From positions 1,364,082 to 1,428,081 of the forward strand of contig JAVTLE010000011.1 of the NCBI GenBank assembly GCA_033439295.1: 64,000 nt of DNA, read 5' to 3'. This DNA comes from Deuterostichococcus epilithicus (Eukaryota > Chlorophyta > Trebouxiophyceae > Prasiolales > Stichococcaceae). This document shows, piece by piece, positions 25,707-37,688 of the stretch. A program made the translations under genes and the position numbers. The notes below the pieces were generated by a model, which was given only the letters and a program-made list of their open reading frames with translations, was not told the DNA's origin and searched no databases. How positions within the stretch are numbered: the first letter of the stretch is position 1; every line of letters begins with the position of its first letter.

Positions 25707-27310
25707 ATGCAACGTCAATGCCTGGCACCCGAGTGCCTGTCGACTGCGTCAGCCAGCTCTGCGCAGCGGCTGAAAACGGGCAGAGCGCAAAGATGGTATG
25801 CATTTCAATCAATATCCTGCACGAACTTTCGACGAGTCGCGGCCGCTCGGTGTGCAGCGCAGGTAGGCGCTGCTCTTCAACGCAGGCGGATGATGGCTGC
25901 ATCAAGCGGTCGTGCTGCCAGTGCCTTTGTGAAACCTTCTAAAGTGCCGGAAGTATCCAATGCTTTCCGTGCAGGCACACGATGGACAGCCTGCAAACGA
26001 AGGGAAGACTAGGCGCCGGCATGTCCTTGGCATGGGTGCCGCATTGCTGGCCGTGCCCGCGCTGCAGTGCGGCGCAGCAGACGCCATTGACAAGGTCAGC
26101 ATGCATCATCGGATCTGCGTAATGAATCACAGAACACCGGATCCAGGCATGGCATTGACATGCAGGCTAGGCTGCGGTAGACCGACTGCTTTGCATGCCG
26201 GCGCAGGGGGGGAAGCGAGGCATCGGCAGGTACATCAAGAAGAAGGGCCTGGACCCGCTAGAATCCTATGTCCCGCCGGTGCTGCTTGCACGGCAGCAGC
26301 TACATAAGGCTGGCGAGATCATGGGTGCGCAGGTGGTAGCAGCGCTCTCTGCGACGCACATTTGCCCGCTCTCACCAGCTGTGATCTGCTTTGTATGGCG
26401 AACGAATTCTGTGAACATCCGGACCAGCCACTGTATCACATCTGCAGGCCAGGATCCGGCGGCAGCGAGGAGCCTCTTGAGGGAAGGCGCCTTCGAGGGG
26501 CTCCGAGACAACATCAGGCGAGCTCTCTGAACAGCCTCTTACAGCTGAGTGGACACAGCTTCGCATATCGCGCGATGCCGCCAATACCAGCTTCACTTGC
26601 TGCTGTCCGGGGAACGCCAGTCAAGCCCTGTGATTTTGTCAACGTAGTACCGCACTGCCACCATTGCAGGGCGCTGGGGGAGTATGCCGAGCAAAACGGC
26701 AAGGACGGCAGCGGCCTCGTCAACGGCTTCTTCAGGGCGCTCGAGGGCTTCGACCTGCGCCTGTTTGAGGCGGGCCGCTTTAGCCGGCCGGTGGCGGACG
26801 GCACTGATGAAGTACTCGACGGCGCCATCAAGGCCCTGGACAGGTGCGCAGCTGTTGCAGTGTGCCTTGGTGTGGCTCGCATTATGTCTCGGCCTGGTCG
26901 TGACCTGTCCGCAAGGACCCTCTGGAAGGCGAGGCAGGGCAGCTCGTGCGAGCGGATGCGGCCGGGCGACTCTGCATGAGGTTCCTGCAGCAGTCCTGCG
27001 CAACTTGCTGCTCGGCACCCGCTGCTGGTTGCGGGCTGCCAGCACAGGGAGAGATCCTTGAGGCTGTCTCCTGCGCCAGCCTAGCTCTGGCCTCGGTCAT
27101 GCACAAGTACAATCATGCAATGGCGCCACACAAAAGTACTTGCTTGGCAGGCTGGTGGAAACGGTGCCGGAGGCGGATCTGACAAAGGCGCGGGAAATCG
27201 TGCGCGTCATAAACGACAAGCTGCGTGGCTCCGAGCAGTCGTCAGGCGCAGAGGGGCCGGGAAGCACCGAGCAGAAACTGATCGTGCCTATGGCGCAACC
27301 TAGCAGTTGA
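25707..27310 (+). CDS. Small thylakoid-lumen protein (TL16.5/MPH2-like, tentative)
   Basis: Exon 1 (25707-25862) encodes a plastid transit peptide, MQRQCLAPECLSTASASSA. It joins in phase to a lumen-targeting segment with three arginines and a hydrophobic core (TRRRHVLGMGAALLAVPAL) and a likely cleavage after GAADA. The mature protein has GRYIKKKGLDPLESYVPPVL, then [50 protein letters not shown] and LVETVPEADLTKAREIVRVI. This follows the order of a plant lumen protein family with a KKKLDPLE..YVP motif, which from memory includes Arabidopsis TL16.5/MPH2, linked to photosystem II upkeep in strong light. Localisation is well supported; the specific name is a recollection. The last exon starts near 27152. 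It converges with the arabinosyltransferase gene. Confidence 0.78.
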
Positions 27311-27507
27311 TCACCGGCTTGCTTGCAGCTGGGACTATGCTTTCCGAAAGTCACGTGTTTTTGTAGGTATATGGATACTCTCGGCAAAGCCGTTGCGGCG
27401 GCCTGCTTCAACCTTTGGCAGTCTAGGTGAAACAACCTGAGCACTGGTTATTCTTTCATATTTAGGGCAAGCAATCTCTCTACCTAGGTTATAGTCTCGA
27501 ACATTGG

Positions 27508-29992
27508 TCAACCTGGTCTGTACTCCCAGGGGTTGAGGTTTGCCGACGCCTCATTTATCATCTCAACAATGCGGACCATCGCCTTTGCCCGGCACGCCCT
27601 TGGCAGGCTGTGATTCCGTGGTACATATGAACCTTCGTAGTCCCTCTTATCGAAGTGCCAGCTTCCCACCTGCAGCCAGCGCAAGCGTGCAATAAAGCCA
27701 TCAGGACACCGAGCATGACGTGGCTGCCACGCGTCGCAGCTGGGAACAGCTGAGACTCGGAAATGCTCCGCCCTAAATGCAGCCAGAGCAGCAACAGGAC
27801 TGCTGAGCCCTGGCAGCAGCAGCCGCGGCGGAAGCACCAACCTTGTCGGTGAGGGGCGCTGCCGTCGCCTCGTCGCAGTCCTGGCCGTATGTGTAGTGCA
27901 GTATGTACGCCGCCTCCCCGCTGGCGAGCGTCAGCTGCTCGTCCCACGGCGGCTGGATCATGAGCTCCTTTTTCAGGATGTACTCCACTGGACCGCTCGC
28001 CAGCTGGGAGCTTGCCACAGAGAAGGCATACATCTCCTGCGGCTCACGGGGGAGATTGGCAATTTCACGGTCAGATTCGCAGGGTTCAGGGCCTGGAACA
28101 TGCAATTATAACATCTTTCGTCGCCACAATCATTGGTCTGGACCCAGGGCAGGGGCATGGGTGCATTGTGGCAAGTTGCTTCGATCAGCATGCGAATCGT
28201 GGTGCCATGCATGGATGTTGATTGCAGCTGCACATTCACGAACCTGCACCCAGCCGAATGCCTTCTCCGTTTCATTGTCCCGTTTGAATTTGACCGCCTG
28301 CAGTAGGCGATGCCAATAGCAGGGGCATTGCATGTGGCCGTGTCATCCTAAGGCAAACTGACTAGCGACGTTGTGTGCTCCCGATCCAGTGCGGGCACAG
28401 GACCCGCAAGCGGCCAGACTGCAGCGCCGCTGCAGCAAGGAAGGCGGCAAGGGGGGCTCACCAGGTCATACCAGATCGGGACGATCTGCTCCAGCTGCCT
28501 TTTGTGTATCATCACGGGCGAGTTGCCTGCGCAGCGCGTTGACAAGTCCTGGTGCGAAATGACCCACATCTTCACACCAAACTGGCGTCGATGCGAGTGC
28601 GTCCCACAGCAAGGCGCTGCAGCAGGCTGTACGCTCCCGAAGAGAAACCGAGGAAGGAACCTCGCCTATTGGTGCCATGGACCCCATGGGTGCCTGGCGG
28701 GTGTTGTACTTGTCAATGAGGTGCTTGAACAGCATCGGGGTGATGTAAAAGAACGGGAACGCAGCCGCTTGCCTCGGCGTCGCCCTGCGGATGCACAGTA
28801 TTCCGACCTCAGCCAGAGATTTGGGACCAGGGACTGCCATGTCGGAGGAGCAGGACAAGCGTGCATGATACCTTGCTAGCTGCCTCACAAGCCACAACTG
28901 ATGCAGGTGGGAGTCTCACACAGCTGACAGCGGCTCCGAGTCATCATTGCTGCCGTCAGCAAATGGCGACAGCAAACGGCGCAACTCACCAGAGCGGCGG
29001 CAGCTTGAGGAACAGGTGGTCCGGCTCCGACATCAGGATGTAGTCCTCCACCAGTCGGTCTGCATACTTCCGCATCCACTGCACCAGGCCCCACGGCCGG
29101 TGAAGGACCACGTAGCCCTGCAGTTTTGGGCAGGCAGCGGTTTGAGGGCAGAGGTCTCAGGAGCAAACCCCCGCCCTGGCAGCCTGTGTTGAAAGGAGGC
29201 CGACGCCTGTATGCACGCAACACGTTGTGTGGCATGCCCAATCTGCGTTGCATGCCCTCCAAGCACACGGCAAGTCCACGGCCGCACCCCGTCAGGGACG
29301 TCCGGCGGCAACGGGTCTACCACAGCGGTGGGGATCTCGGCCATGAGTCCGTCCGCTTTGCCGCTGCGCAGGAATAGCTGCGAAGCTTGTTGTCCCAGTG
29401 CTGTGGCAGCCTTGCCGGGTTTGTGATTCTGTGGTCGAACATTCAGTGGACAGATCGACAATTTTGACATCATGACATGCTGCTGCATTGTTCGTGCTCT
29501 TGCCTGTGGAGTAGCCTCGTAAAACCGCCCGCATCGCTGTTCGGAGACTCCTTTCTGAGCTTCACGAAGTGGTAGTAGCAGACCCTGACCTGCCACTGTG
29601 CATACACGGAGCCGTCCGCGGTCACAACCACATGGTACTTGCTGCGCAGGCGCGGTATGATGCTGTCGCCTGCAGGGGTGAACATTGGGCCGTGAGCTTC
29701 AAGACTGCTGCACCAGCGGTGTGCTAGTGCGTTTTGTGCGTTTGGGCATTTAATGAATGGCGGTGCGGGCATGTTGTCGTTGCTCGCCTTCAGCTGTCCG
29801 CAGAGGCTTCAGCGGCGGGGACAGCTGCACTGTCGCTCCGCTGCGGCCCCCAGTGTGATGCTGCTCCTGATCGATGAGACGCTCACTGCCATATGTGCCG
29901 CGCCGCCAGTGCAGGTGCTCTGCCACCACATTGAGGAACGCCAGCAGGAGAATCAGGGTGGCCGCGCTGACCAGCACCAGTCTGGTGCGCAT
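27508..29992 (-). CDS. HPAT: Hydroxyproline O-arabinosyltransferase (HPAT/RDN1 family)
   Basis: The protein starts MRTRLVLVSAATLILLLAFL, a signal-anchor helix typical of a type II Golgi membrane enzyme. Exons then give SKYHVVVTADGSVYAQWQVR, a DAGGFTRLLH segment, LMAEIPTAVVDPLPPD, HRPWGLVQWMRKYADR, the acidic MSEPDHLFLK motif, AAFPFFYITPMLFKHLI, NSPVMIHKRQLEQIVP, KAFGWVQEMYAFSVA, MIQPPWDEQL, ILHYTYGQDCDE, WHFDKRDYEG and finally MVRIVEMINEASANLNPWEY. These blocks match the plant HPAT family throughout. The enzyme adds the first L-arabinose to hydroxyproline in extensins and secreted peptides, so here it likely modifies cell-wall hydroxyproline-rich glycoproteins. It looks complete. Confidence 0.93.
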
Positions 29993-30818
29993 GCCGGCGT
30001 CCCTGGATCAGCTGGTGGGCATGCGCCTCCTGTGCCGCATGTCACCTTCCATACCAAAACATGCGCGTTCACAACAGGTGACGCCTGCGGTATCGGTTCC
30101 TGATACCTTCCGCTGTGCACAGTGCCGGCTTGCTCTCAGACTAGAGATTCGGCCAGTACGCACGATCTGCACTCTGCCGTACAAGATGTTCAAGATGGTC
30201 TTGCTCTCGCAATACCCACAGCGGGGGCCGGATCATGCAGGAAGAAGTAGCAACGTATTATGTAGCTGAACAAGCGTCTCAGCGCACTCTGCAGCCACGC
30301 TCCTTTGCTTGCACGGCGGAGACGTGCTGATTAGTGGCTAACCCGAACAGCGAACATGAGTAACACCTGTGCAGCCAGCATCAGGCCGTCAGGCGCACCT
30401 GGCCAAGCATTTGCATCGTTCACAGGAGACTTTGTAACTGATCTTGTGAATGCTATGACATGACGGAAGCCGGGAGCACCCAGATCGTCACGCTGACACA
30501 CCTTTGGACTTTTATCCAGTATTGGAGCAGCAGCTTAATTCGGGTCATCTACTGCGAGTGCAAAGCGCTCCTTGAGATCCTTGTCAACGGTCAGGCCGAT
30601 CGCTTCGCAGGTCTGCATTGATCGACCGATCTGTCAGGCTTGACACCTCAGCTGATTGAAGAGCGCTAGATAGAATTTGAGCAAGCGGTGCCGAAGGATC
30701 CAGCACCGCGTCCGTCTCTTGTCTGGGGGTAATCAATGGCATCCACATAGGAAGGGGTGCTCCGCAGCAGCTGCAGCAGCCGCTGGAACACCATCAGAGG
30801 AGAAGCGCTTCCCGCTGC
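29993..30818. other. Divergent intergenic region, HPAT / carrier
   Basis: About 830 bases between start codons, presumably two promoters and 5' UTRs. The stretch from 30250 to 30660 is noticeably less GC-rich. No coding exon or repeat recognised. Confidence 0.4.
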
Positions 30819-33407
30819 ATGGCGGCCGGCGGCGATGCCGCGCCCCAAGAACAGCCGGGCATCGGCCGCCTGTTCCTCAGCGGCGCCACCGCAGCCTGCA
30901 TCGCGGAAGCCACGACGCTGCCGCTGGACACTGCAAAGGTGCGGCAGCCGCCTGGCTCCTTTTAAATTTAAATTATAAATAGTTGAATTTTTGCACAGCG
31001 AGTGCTGCGGATCTCAGGCGACAGTGCATGCTTTCCACATCTGGTGCCCAAAGAGAATCTGATGCTTTGTGCGCAGGTGCGGTTGCAGCTGCAGACGCTC
31101 GTGGCGAACACCACCACGGGCGTGCATCTGCCGCCAAAGTACAAGGGCCCATTTCAGACGGTGCTCAAAATCATCGAGGAGGAGGGGATGAAAGCGCCGT
31201 TCAAGGTAGCCTGCTTCCCGACAATGTATCTGTCGTGCAGGCAAGCGCATGCGGGCACTGGCAGTTGCTGCTCTTCCTGCGGAAGCCCACTCAAATGCCG
31301 GAGCCTGTTAAGGGTCTGTGCTGCGGCGCAGGGGCTCTCGCCTGGTCTGCATCGACAATTTCTGTTCACCGGCGTGCGGCTGGGGCTGTACGAGCCGATC
31401 AAGCACCTTTTCTACTCAGGTGAGGCCAGGGTTCCGGGGCTGCGGCGGCACATCGCAGCGCAGCCATGAATTGCCAAACAGAAACGGCAGGGTTCAGCGC
31501 GCCTCGCGACTGTGAACTCCGCCATGGCACTGACGCCTGACCGCCATTCCACCAGTGACGGAAACCCCTGCCGCGCGCCTGCAGGCGAGCTGGGGCAGGA
31601 GCCGCTGGCGGCCAAGGTGGGCGCCGCTATGACCACCAGTGCTCTTGGCATCACGATCGCGCAGCCGTCGGATGTGCTCAAGGTGAGCGCTGCCGGATTT
31701 TGAAGGCCTCCCAAGCCTGTTGCGAGCTGCGAACCTCGGTCTCGGTAGCTGCCATGCCATCAGAAGGAGGAGGGCCTGGGAGGGGAGGGGACAGGGGTGG
31801 CGCTGCACCAATGGCAACTGCGAGTGGACGCCAACTCCGTTCACACTTCACACATGATCACCACATCGCACCCTGTCTGCAAGGACTTCATGCCCCAGTG
31901 TCCCGCCCGATGCAAGCCTCAGTCGGTGCTTCTGAAGAGCTGACAGAGTGTCGCCACGCAGATCCGCTTGCCATACCGCATGCGCACAGGTGCGGTTTCA
32001 GGCGCACAACTCCATAATGGGGGAGCGGCCGTACGCCACCGCCTTCCATGGCTACCGGCGCATCTTCCAGGAGGAGGGCCTCTTCGCCGGCCTGTACCGC
32101 GGGTGGAGCACATTCTTGCCCGAATAAGCACCGCAATGCCAGCCCTGCGCCGAACCCTAAGGCCACCTGCCTCCGGCTGATTCCTCACAAGAAAGAGGAT
32201 TTGTAGAGGAACCAACAGTCTTTAGTACCTTATTGGGCAGAAGCCTACGATACTATGCACCTGCGCCGCAGGTATGGCCCAAATCTCATACGGAACATTG
32301 CGATCTCCTCTACCGAGATCGTGACCTACGATACCACCAAACACGCCATCCTCAAGTGCGGAGCTGAGACACCTTTCAACTTTTTGCAGTGGTTTTTGAT
32401 ATTGTGAATCTACAGCCACACCAAAAGCATCATGCACGCTGCGATGTGCGTGGGGTCGCCCACGGTTGATCACCCAGCTGGAGGCGCATGCAGCAGTGTC
32501 TGACGCCATCGCACTGCTGCTGCCGCAGGCGGGGGTACGAGGACGGGCTGCCGGTGCACCTGGTCTCCGCCATCACCGCCGGCTTCGCTGCGACCTGCGT
32601 CGGGTCGCCTGCGGGTGAGCATCCGGTGGCTGTGTGGCCGGCGGCCGCGCGGCCGGCGTGCACGCCGTGCTTCATGCTTCACAGCAAACAACCTGTATCA
32701 GGTCCTGCCGATCGCTTGCCAGCGTTTGCAGGTGCTGGAGGAGCGCCTCGGCCAAATGCAATGCTCAGTCAGTTTTCATTTGCTTTTATGTGCCCTCCTG
32801 ATGCAGATGTGGTGGGCACCCGACTGATGACTCTAACCAACAGGTGTGGCACCTCGAGTCGGCACAGAACTCCTGAAATGATGCCCACCGGAGCCAAGTG
32901 CGGCGTGCCTCACCATCTGCGCATGACTCCCTGTATAAACGTGTGTGCCTCGGTGCAGCCCCGGCCTGGCGGCATTCTGCCTGGGCATCTGGAAGAACGA
33001 GGGGCCAGGCGCATTCTACAAGGTGTGACTAGTCCTGTACAGTAAGTCGGTGCCAGATGCATCCTGGCTCAATAGCTGACCAGCTTCAAGAGATGTTTTC
33101 CTGAGCACTGACTCTTATGCACAGGGCTTCATTCCGAACTTTGCCAGGTACGCGACCATCAAGGCATCCATTCAGATCTGCGATTGTGTGCAGCATGCTG
33201 GCATGTGAAGCGAGACGCAACGTTGTCATGCTACCGACTGCAGGCTCGCCAGCTTCAACATCGTTTTGTGGCTGTCGTACGAGAAGATCAGAGAGGTGAT
33301 TGTCGTTCGGTGGATGGTTGTTGCTGTTTTCCGTTTGCATCACGCGGACGACATTTGCTCAGCATGTGGTGTGTTACGTGCAGATTATGGGCATCCCTAT
33401 GCACTGA
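30819..33407 (+). CDS. UCP: Mitochondrial carrier, plant uncoupling protein (PUMP/UCP) type
   Basis: About nine exons encode the tripartite mitochondrial carrier. Exon 1 gives GATAACIAEATTLPLDTAK, the first PxD/ExxK signature. Then come VRLQLQTLVANTTT, KYKGPFQTVLKIIEEEGM, LSPGLHRQFLFTGVRLGLYE, TTSALGITIAQPSDVLKVRF (second signature), IFQEEGLFAGLYRG, YGPNLIRNIAISSTEIVTYD, AITAGFAATCVGSPADVVGTR (third signature), GIWKNEGPGAFYK and GFIPNFARLASFNIVLWLS. The LHRQ, GPN-RN and GFIPNF motifs place it with UCP/PUMP rather than other carriers. These inner-membrane proteins move protons with fatty acids or exchange aspartate, glutamate and dicarboxylates. The last exon (about 33384-33407) encodes IMGIPMH then stop and joins in phase after the KIRE exon. 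Confidence 0.9.
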
Positions 33408-33875
33408 AGCAGCTGGGAGACAAGCGGCCTGTGCTCATTCTGAGACGCTGCATTGTGCAGACACAGATCGTTTGCAGCTGTGGCGAATGAATCATTCGCA
33501 AAATTTTGTTGCGGGAGGTAGGCTGCGCCAAGAACATGGCGCCCACTTGCAAGCAGGTGGCGGACAACGCATTGATGTTGATGTGTGGCTTTGCCAAGGC
33601 TGAGAAAGGCTGGCAAAATGCAGGCTGTAATGCTTGCAAGAATTGCTGCCGGAACATACCGTGCGCAAGCCGTTCTGGGTAGGGATGCAGTTAGGCGAAT
33701 AGATAGATAGGTAGGTAAACACGACACATCTGGAGTGGGGAACTTGCAAAAGAGCCTAGATCACCGGACGAGCAAGAGCGATTGCACCCCCCAGAATGAT
33801 TCACCGACCTCGTATGCAGCGCATTTACTGGGTGGGGCGCGGCCAATAGTTGAAAAGGTACCACCCACAGCTTTC
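33408..33875. other. Convergent intergenic region, carrier / sugar kinase
   Basis: About 470 bases of 3' flanks. It includes a TGTAA at 33626-33630 (219 bases after the carrier stop) and a short GATA/GTAG tetranucleotide tract at 33701-33718. Nothing else seen. Confidence 0.45.
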
Positions 33876-36800
33876 TCAGGCGCTGAGGTCGAAATACTCC
33901 TTTGGTGGGATTTCAAAGTCCCAGTTCTTGCTCAAAAAGTGCGCAATGTCCGCCTCTGTTGGCTGCGGTGCGATGGCGCCTGGCCCCTGCATTGCAGGCT
34001 CACAAGTTGCATCAACTCGTGCAACTCTCGTACTCACAAGTCACTGCCTGCTTCATTGCCGCCCCATGCTATGTGCAGACTCTCTGATGCACGGCCCTGG
34101 TACCGCATTTGATGCCGCATGGGATTTTGCTCATGAGAGCGTAACAGTATGTCATTGCGAAATCTCTGCAAGGCCTGCTGGCCAGGATCACCTGCGTGAC
34201 GTAGGCGCCACAGGCGGTGCCAAACTCCACCGCCTTGCGAACGTCATCCGCATCGCCCACCAGCGCCTTCAGCCCGCCTGCGCCGCAGGCGCCACAGATA
34301 TGCTCTGGTTGAGGTCAAGGGTCCATCGAAGCCCACTCACAACAAGCGAATGTGGGACTGGCAGGCGTGCGGAGCGTTTGGTGTGGCGGGAGGCTGCCCC
34401 CAGGGCGCAGCGGCAGCACACGAGCCAGGCCTGTTTGCCAGGCCGCAGGCGGCTGCTGGCATTTGGGCCTCGGGCCGCACACTTGTGTCTCAGGCCCCGG
34501 AAGGCTGCTGGCAACATCGAAAAAACCCAGTAAATTCTGTTTTACGCCGCGCACCCTTCTTGACGGTGTAGTGCAGGAAGCCACCCAGGAAGCCGTCGCC
34601 GGCGCCTGTGGTGTCCAGCACATCCACCTGCGCGCCGGCAACCACACATTAGAGATCAAACAGAGGCGCAGCCGCCAGACTGCTGCCATACCAGGTTGCG
34701 CCCTGCGCCAGAGCCGTTTCCCTGGAACGGCTGCAGCAGGGCACGCGGGCAGTCCGGCGGGTCCCAGGGTCCCACCTTGAGCACGGGCACACGCCCCGTG
34801 AGGTCGATTTTGCCGCCGGCGCCCTTGAAGGCGTAGGCGCTGCCCTGTGAGCCCGCCGTCACCAGCACGCCCTTCGCCTTCGGCACGAACTCCAGCACCT
34901 GTTACGAGAGGCAACAGCATCCTTCCTCAACAGACGCCTCGGCCGGGGAGCCGCACATTCTGCTGGCGCATTGTCATCTCGCCACTCGTGGCTCTGCGGC
35001 CGCGCATCGAGTTGACAGAGCCGGTGGGCATGTGTCAGGCAGCTGCAATCCGGGGCAGCAGCAGCGTGTGCGCCCAGGCAACAGCTAGCACGCCTGTTCC
35101 GGGCCACTGTGCGAAGACTGCCGCCGCCGCCGCCGCTGCGTGCTGGCAGTGCTGCAAGACATGCCCGCTGCACGACAGACCAGGAACGCCACGAGGCGGC
35201 CCCTCGCATGCTATCGTATCAAATGTCACCAGTGCAGACTCGCCTTCTCGGGCTGCTCCAGTGCCTCAGCGCCCGGGATGCCGAAAAGCCACTCTGCCTC
35301 GTCCTCTGTGACCTGCGAGCAGGCGAAGGGAAACGCATCACGCAAGCTGCACTCTGCCAACACACAACGGCCATCAAGAGCCTCTTCGTCTGCCGTGGAG
35401 TGTCGTGGGTGTTCTGATTTATGGGGCGACGAAGCTTGGTGCTGAGTGATTGTCCAGTCCTCTGCAACAGGTCCTGCGGCATTGGCTGTTGCTCTGCCCT
35501 GCCATGTCCCGCAATGCTCCGCCAAGGTCTCGCATCCCCACAGTGCACATGCAGTGGCTCCGCAGCACGCAAGTCATCCAGGACGCGTTGGTCGCTCAGC
35601 CTTGAGGCGTTCCGCAGTCTTGTGGTCGCCCCACAGTACAACAGGCAAAGCGCCGCAGCAGGCTGCCACATCCACCCCACAAATGTGGTCTCCTCCACAA
35701 TCCTCCTCCTGCACAGATCGTGTCCAAGGACGGGTCTCGCCTTGAGCAGGTCCGCTTCCATGACGTAAGGCACAATGACCTTCTTCGCCTCCGCCTCGTC
35801 ATCGAAAAACACCGGCCGCCAGTTCACATCCACCAGCACCTGCCGGAGCACAGGACACAACTCACAAACCCCAACGGGCCTGGCGGCTCCAGGCCCTTGC
35901 TGAGCGTGCAAAGCGGCGTGTGGTGATGCGACAATGCCGAGGCTGACTGCTGCGAGCGCCAGCACCCTCTGCCGCCTCTGCTCCCGCGGTATCAAATGGC
36001 CGGGCAAGCAGGGGCGCCAGCCTGGCAGGTGCCCGCCCATGCGTGTGGACGTCGTCATTCAGGTGCATGCTGAGAGGTGCATGCATCAAAATGCTCTGTC
36101 TATCGAAAATAGGATTTGGAAGGCTCACCAATGCCTGTATGCGAGATGAGAGCGTCCTCGATTCACCCCACCTGGCACTTGCCGCTGGAGCGGGCCAGCT
36201 CCACGGCACGGCGCATGGCGCTTGCGGTCTGTGGGTACGCCAGTCCCAGGCTGCCCGTGACTAGGATGTCCGCCTGCTCCAGGACCTCTACCGGCAGCTT
36301 GTCCGGGTCGATGAAGCAGTCCGCATACTCTGCGCGTCCCAATGGAGGCACACAGACGCATCATCTCTCACCTTCCAGGGATTCCACCCCCGGCTTGTTA
36401 TCTGCGTGAGAGCTGCTGCCACAAGGAGCTGCGTGGGTGGCAGACGCACCGTTGGCCTTGGCCTTGCCAAAGCCAGCAAACGTCCGGTCGCCGTCCATGC
36501 TGCGCGTCACCAGCACGTCTCGTGTTGGCTGCGACGTCCTGAGGACTGCTGACAGGTCGATGCCACGGCCTGCGGGCGACATGTCACCATATGCATCACA
36601 AGCATGACGATGGATCGATTGGATCTCTGACAGGCATGACCGTCGTGGCAGGCATGTCTTCGTATATTGAATCACTGAATGCTGGCATTTTGTGATGACA
36701 GCAGCCCATGGTAGCGCTTCAACAGAAGAGGCGGAGCCTGCCATGCATGTCACGACTCACTGGCGAGCAGGTCGGCCATCTGGTCGCCGAGCTCGTCCTG

Positions 36801-37347
36801 GCCCAAGTTCCCGATGAACACGACTTTGCTGCCGAGCTTCGCAAGCGCACATGCGACATTTGCGGGCGCGCCGCCCGGGTATGGTGTCCTGCGCAATGCC
36901 GTGCTGCGGATCAATGCCTGCCACACGATGTCGCTTGTAGCGACAGCAGTTGCCTACTGAGCATGCACGCTGCATGTGGCACCGTCTGCTGTGCTCACCA
37001 GGAGGTCACCTCCGGCACTGACTTCCCCTTCTGGTCAGCCAGGCAGTCTGCAGTCACACAAAACATCAAGATCGACAAGCACACCGAGCATGTCCCAGTT
37101 CTCCTCCATGCAGCAAACAACAGTTCAGCGGCATGGTGCAGCACGCACCAAAAAGCGCCTCGCCGAAGCAGATCACTGAGTGTGACGGGTCAAGTGCTTT
37201 GCAGGTGGTGGTGCGCGACGATCGCCTGCTCGCCCTGGCACCTTGGCAGCGAGCAGGCTTCAAACACACTGCTGGGCTGCCAAAGAAAGTCTGAGGTCTG
37301 AGAGCGTGTCTCGATACGGGAAGGCAAGGCGATTGGAAGCACTGCAT
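33876..37347 (-). CDS. PfkB-family sugar kinase (fructokinase-like)
   Basis: Multi-exon gene with a probable targeting leader starting MQCFQSPCLPVSRHALRP. It continues HSVICFGEALF, LADQKGKSVPEVTSW, the PfkB N-terminal signature TPYPGGAPANVACALAKLG, VVFIGNLGQDELGDQMADLL, TRDVLVTRSMDGDRTFAGFG, EQADILVTGSLGLAYP, VDVNWRPVFFDDEAEAK, VTEDEAEWLFGIP, GVLVTAGSQGSAYAF, the catalytic DTTGAGDGFLGGFLHY with its Asp base, and the tail IAHFLSKNWDFEIPP. DVNWRPVF and DEAEWLFG match a cyanobacterial/plant PfkB clade annotated as fructokinase. It probably phosphorylates a free sugar at a primary hydroxyl with ATP. Substrate cannot be fixed from sequence. The leader suggests plastid import. The start is the ATG best placed before the leader; in-frame upstream codons exist. 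Confidence 0.87.
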
Positions 37348-37688
37348 GACGGAACACCTCGCCTGGGCATGCGATACGCTGCCCGATGCAATCATGTTGA
37401 GTCTGATTCTTGGTTCGACGATCGAAGCACAACAACTGAACAACCAACCGCCGCAGCCATGCAAGATTGATTGCGCTCACGTGTGACCTAGTGAAGCTAG
37501 GCTGCAGCCATGCCCAGTCCAATTTGTGCGTTTGTTTCATCGCATTTCACATGTAGCACTATGCATATTACCGAGAGGTACTGACAATCTCATCAACGCG
37601 CTGACATCGAGCAACTGCCGCCACTGCCGAAATCACGCAGCTCTTTGGGCGCCGTGCACCCTGCGCCACAGCTGGCATCGGCGGTGCA
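37348..37688. other. Intergenic region, kinase start / Cwc15 end
   Basis: About 340 bases between tandem minus-strand genes, presumably the kinase promoter and Cwc15 3' UTR. No feature recognised. Confidence 0.4.

Noticed and set aside
30250-30660. Possible small gene in the AT-richer gap before the carrier
   Set aside because: No open frame with codon bias or motif, and no RNA-like structure could be identified by eye.
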